Origin: Actinomycetes bacterium
GTDB lineage: Bacteria > Actinomycetota > Aquicultoria > CAJVYJ01 > JAUVQD01
Direction: 5' to 3'
Assembly (NCBI GenBank): GCA_030598355.1
Contig: JAUVQD010000046.1
Location: forward strand, 1-8,285
Length of the DNA stretch: 8,285 nucleotides
Below the pieces are notes generated by a model that saw only the letters and a program-made list of their open reading frames with translations, was not told the DNA's origin and ran no database searches. Positions within the stretch are counted from its first letter, which is position 1. Each line of letters begins with the position of its first letter. Shown piece after piece: positions 6,473 to 8,285 of this stretch. Both the position numbers and the translations under genes were made by a program.

Positions 6473-7177
6473 ATGGTCAAAAGAAATCTTAGAACCCAAT
6501 TTATCTTAGCCTTCGCATTGATGCTGTTCGGTTTTGGAATGGCTATGCAACTTCGTTCTCACGAACGTGTCAGCGAACGGTTGGAGGCGCAATCAGATTC
6601 CGATCTCGTAGAAATAATTGACACGCTTGATCATGAAGTAAGGGTGATCAGAGATGAGCTTGGAGATACAAATGTCAAGCTTGCGGCGTTTAAGAATTCC
6701 GAGAGCAGCAATCAAGAGATGCTTGAAAAGGCAAAAAGTGAGATCGTTGAGTTACAGCAATTTTCCGGGGAAAAGAAAGTCGCTGGTCCAGGCATTGCCA
6801 TCCGAATAAAGGACAAGCAGCACCTTTTAACCGGCTTTGATCTTCGTCAAATTGTTGAAGAATTTCGTTCTCTGGGGGCTTGGGCTATAGCTATAAACGG
6901 CACAAGACTGGATTATCGGTCAAATTTTTACAGAAAATCCGGCGTTGTTTTTTTGGATGAGCAAAAACTAAAACCTGATTATCGCATTGAGGCGATTGGC
7001 GAAGCTAAGTTGCTTTATCAAACGGTTACAATGGCCAGAGGCATTCGAGACAAGCTTAATACTCTCAACGGCATTACAGTTAAGATTACACGCGGGGATA
7101 CAATTGAACTTGGACGCACAAAGAATCGTAGCAAGTGGCAAGCAGCTCACAACGACTCAGAGTTGCAGAAAAAGTAA
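6473..7177 (+). CDS. DUF881 family membrane-anchored protein, second copy (YlxX/YlxW-like)
   Basis: The 234-residue protein repeats the plan of the first DUF881 gene: a basic head, one transmembrane helix (about 9-26), a longer acidic coiled-coil region (30-97) and the DUF881 domain. The domain contains GPGIAIRIKD (105-114), FDLRQIVEEFRSLGAWAIAING (122-143) and YRIEAIGEAKLL (170-181). The paralogues are clearly diverged; the insert between the GPG strand and the helix is shorter here. The ATG at 6473 has only a weak AGGGCG (6462-6467) upstream, overlapping the end of sbp, so its translation may depend on coupling. It is the last gene of the operon and its stop lies 6 bases from the stop of the convergent GGDEF-like gene. 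No clear terminator follows. Function unknown. Confidence 0.9.
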   Translation: MVKRNLRTQFILAFALMLFGFGMAMQLRSHERVSERLEAQSDSDLVEIIDTLDHEVRVIRDELGDTNVKLAAFKNSESSNQEMLEKAKSEIVELQQFSGEKKVAGPGIAIRIKDKQHLLTGFDLRQIVEEFRSLGAWAIAINGTRLDYRSNFYRKSGVVFLDEQKLKPDYRIEAIGEAKLLYQTVTMARGIRDKLNTLNGITVKITRGDTIELGRTKNRSKWQAAHNDSELQKK

Positions 7178-7183
7178 GAGGTT

Positions 7184-7972
7184 TTAAGCAATTGATTTAG
7201 CGATGGCCTCAGACGGAAGCATTTGCTTAATCTCGGCCTCGTCTTCATTAGAACAATAGATTCGGGAATGCAGTTTTGTTGAGGACAAAGATTTGCCAAT
7301 TTGTGCGAGAAAGACGTTGTCCAATCGTTTGAATACCAATTCAGCACTCGCTTTATTCGTGTCAGGCAGAACAACACAAAAACAATTACTGCTAACATAG
7401 CCAACTTCATCAACGAGCCTCACATTATCACGCAGGAGCGCAGCAACCTTCGAGACACTTCCTTTTAAGTCTTTGACAAGAGCGTTTTCCCCGGTGACAG
7501 TGATGAAAAGCATCGAAAATGGTCTGTCGTAACGATCGTGCTCATAAAAAAGCTTTAATATCCGATTTTGCAGATAATCTTGAGTAAAGAGTTTTGTCTC
7601 TTCATCAAAAGTACCGGTATTAGAGAATTTTGCCTTCAGGTACTTTGAGCGACTCGCCAACTCGCTCGCGAATATGCCAACAAAACCAAAAAGAGCGAGC
7701 CTCAAAATCATTTGTTGAGCATCAAGGCCAGAGATGCTGAGTGTTTGGAGTTCTTGTACTTTGGCGATCATGTAAGCTAAGGCCGCAATGGTTGCAGCCA
7801 AGAACCCTACTTGACGCCCATAGTGAAGAGAAAAGAAAAGAACCGGAACAAAAAGTGCTTGTCCAAGTATCTCCGAAGCACCAGCCCCTCGTTTGAGGCC
7901 GATAAGTATTGACCCAAAAATCACAAATAGGCCAAGTGTAATAAGCTTTGCTTCGAGCTTCCTATAATTCAA
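7184..7972 (-). CDS. Membrane protein with degenerate GGDEF domain
   Basis: The 262-residue protein has about four hydrophobic segments (roughly 9-26, 34-50, 55-70 and 88-105) and a cytosolic C-terminal domain of about 140 residues. The latter follows the GGDEF fold pattern. FDEETKLFTQDYL (122-134) stands for the usual DxLTGLxNRRxF, RYDRPFSMLFI (147-157) for the second strand, and VRLVDEVGYVSSNCFCVVLP (184-203) for the block that normally reads R..D..aRyGGDEFvvlLP. The signature is SSNCF (194-198), so the catalytic acidic residues are absent and diguanylate cyclase activity is not expected. It may act as a sensor or a binding partner. The start is TTG at 7972 with AAAGGA (7978-7983) 5 bases upstream. 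It converges on the DUF881 operon and is divergent from the putative carboxypeptidase gene. Fold assignment is moderate; function is unknown. Confidence 0.75.
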   Translation of the reverse strand: MNYRKLEAKLITLGLFVIFGSILIGLKRGAGASEILGQALFVPVLFFSLHYGRQVGFLAATIAALAYMIAKVQELQTLSISGLDAQQMILRLALFGFVGIFASELASRSKYLKAKFSNTGTFDEETKLFTQDYLQNRILKLFYEHDRYDRPFSMLFITVTGENALVKDLKGSVSKVAALLRDNVRLVDEVGYVSSNCFCVVLPDTNKASAELVFKRLDNVFLAQIGKSLSSTKLHSRIYCSNEDEAEIKQMLPSEAIAKSIA

Positions 7973-8069
7973 TCCTGTCCTTTCTAAATATCAATATTAA
8001 TATCGGCGCTGTCTGCGTAAGCTTGAGAGGGAAATTCTTGAAAAGGTACGACAAGACGCACCTGGGCAA

Positions 8070-8078
8070 TGCTAGAAT
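8070..8078 (+). promoter_or_regulatory. Candidate extended -10 promoter of the secreted protein gene at 8156
   Basis: TGC followed directly by TAGAAT gives an extended -10 element with 5 of 6 hexamer matches. No good -35 is found 16-18 bases upstream. The start of transcription would be near 8085, with a leader of about 71 bases. It lies in the 183-base divergent spacer 7973-8155, which otherwise shows only an AT-rich run at 7981-8004. Confidence 0.33.
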
Positions 8079-8155
8079 AGCAGTGACCGATCTTCTGTAG
8101 ACGCAAATAGATTTTATTAAAGCAAGATGAGGAAGAAAATACGAAGGGACCAAAT

Positions 8156-8285
8156 GTGAGGCTTCGACGATCTATTTTGCTTTTGTCGTTGGTAATGATT
8201 TTTATTCACATTTCAACTGCGCGGGCGGAACCAGGAGTAAATTTTCCGTCAATTACATCGCCGGCAGCTTATGTTGTCGATCAAA
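8156..8285 (+). CDS. Secreted protein, probable serine D-Ala-D-Ala carboxypeptidase (partial, N-terminus only)
   Basis: Forty-three codons are present from GTG at 8156 to the window edge. The N-terminus is a textbook Sec signal peptide: basic RLRR, a hydrophobic core (6-19) and an A-R-A cleavage site after residue 24. The mature part ends in SPAAYVVDQ (35-43), which resembles the first strand of peptidase S11 (DacA/PBP5-type) enzymes, usually A-A-x-V-x-D-x-x-T-G, just before the SxxK active site. If right, it trims the terminal D-alanine of peptidoglycan stem peptides outside the membrane. The start is supported by AAGGGA (8144-8149) 6 bases upstream; the ATG two bases earlier is followed at once by TGA. 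Secretion is confident. The enzyme family is a moderate inference because the active site lies beyond the edge. Confidence 0.6.
   Translation, partial: MRLRRSILLLSLVMIFIHISTARAEPGVNFPSITSPAAYVVDQ

Noticed and set aside
7163..7191. Imperfect dyad (TTGC...GCAA with inner AAAA/TTTT) at the convergent stop codons, possible bidirectional terminator
   Set aside because: The stem is interrupted by mismatches, is mostly A-T, and the loop is long; too weak to call a terminator.
7987..8015. Promoter-like CAGACA - 17 bases - GATATT on the minus strand before the GGDEF-like gene
   Set aside because: Transcription would start at about 7980 and cut through the ribosome binding site at 7978-7983, so it is unlikely to serve this gene.
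7962..8153. 63-codon minus-strand frame between the GGDEF-like gene and the secreted protein gene
   Set aside because: It overlaps the start of the GGDEF-like gene, starts at a TTG without a binding site, and covers the divergent promoter region; it looks like a chance frame.
1..8285. Search for tRNA or rRNA genes, CRISPR repeats, insertion sequences, attachment sites or a novel defence cassette
   Set aside because: Nothing with the needed structure was seen; coding density is high, genes are of household or envelope type, and the spacers are short.

Overview
The window reads as a chromosomal stretch of a Gram-positive-type bacterium, most likely a deep-branching, probably anaerobic or microaerophilic member of the Actinobacteriota. 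The main support is gene order. A CDP-alcohol phosphatidyltransferase precedes a DUF881 / small basic protein (DUF1290) / DUF881 trio, the order known from mycobacteria (the pgsA2 to Rv1825 stretch). The same trio (ylxW, ylxX, sbp) sits beside ftsA-ftsZ in Bacillus. Base composition looks moderate (mid-40s % GC by eye), unlike typical high-GC actinomycetes. Lineage is an inference. No mobile element, RNA gene, CRISPR array or sign of recent transfer was seen.

Layout. Positions 1-2177 are on the minus strand: a rubrerythrin-like ferritin-family gene that runs off the left edge, preceded by a NodU/CmcH-type carbamoyltransferase. A 179-base divergent spacer (2178-2356) holds candidate promoters for both sides and a perfect hairpin near the predicted carbamoyltransferase transcription start. 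Positions 2357-7177 form a tight five-gene plus-strand operon with gaps of 18, 10, -1 and 9 bases: CDP-alcohol phosphatidyltransferase (pgsA-like), an 830-residue sugar nucleotidyltransferase / left-handed beta-helix / phosphomannomutase-like fusion, DUF881, DUF1290 and a second DUF881. It converges, with only 6 bases between stop codons, on a minus-strand membrane protein with a degenerate GGDEF domain (7184-7972). Divergent from that gene, a secreted protein starts at 8156 that resembles a D-Ala-D-Ala carboxypeptidase; only its first 43 codons are present.

How the parts fit. The operon combines phospholipid synthesis, nucleotide-sugar supply or sensing, and membrane-anchored envelope proteins that track with cell-division or peptidoglycan loci elsewhere. 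The putative carboxypeptidase at the right edge fits the same envelope theme. The most notable features are two enzyme-like domains that appear to have lost their active sites: the phosphomannomutase-like half of the fusion (no TASHNP-type serine loop, no DGDADR-type metal loop) and the GGDEF domain (SSNCF in place of GGDEF). Both are candidates for ligand-binding or regulatory roles. Six of the nine visible start codons are GTG or TTG.
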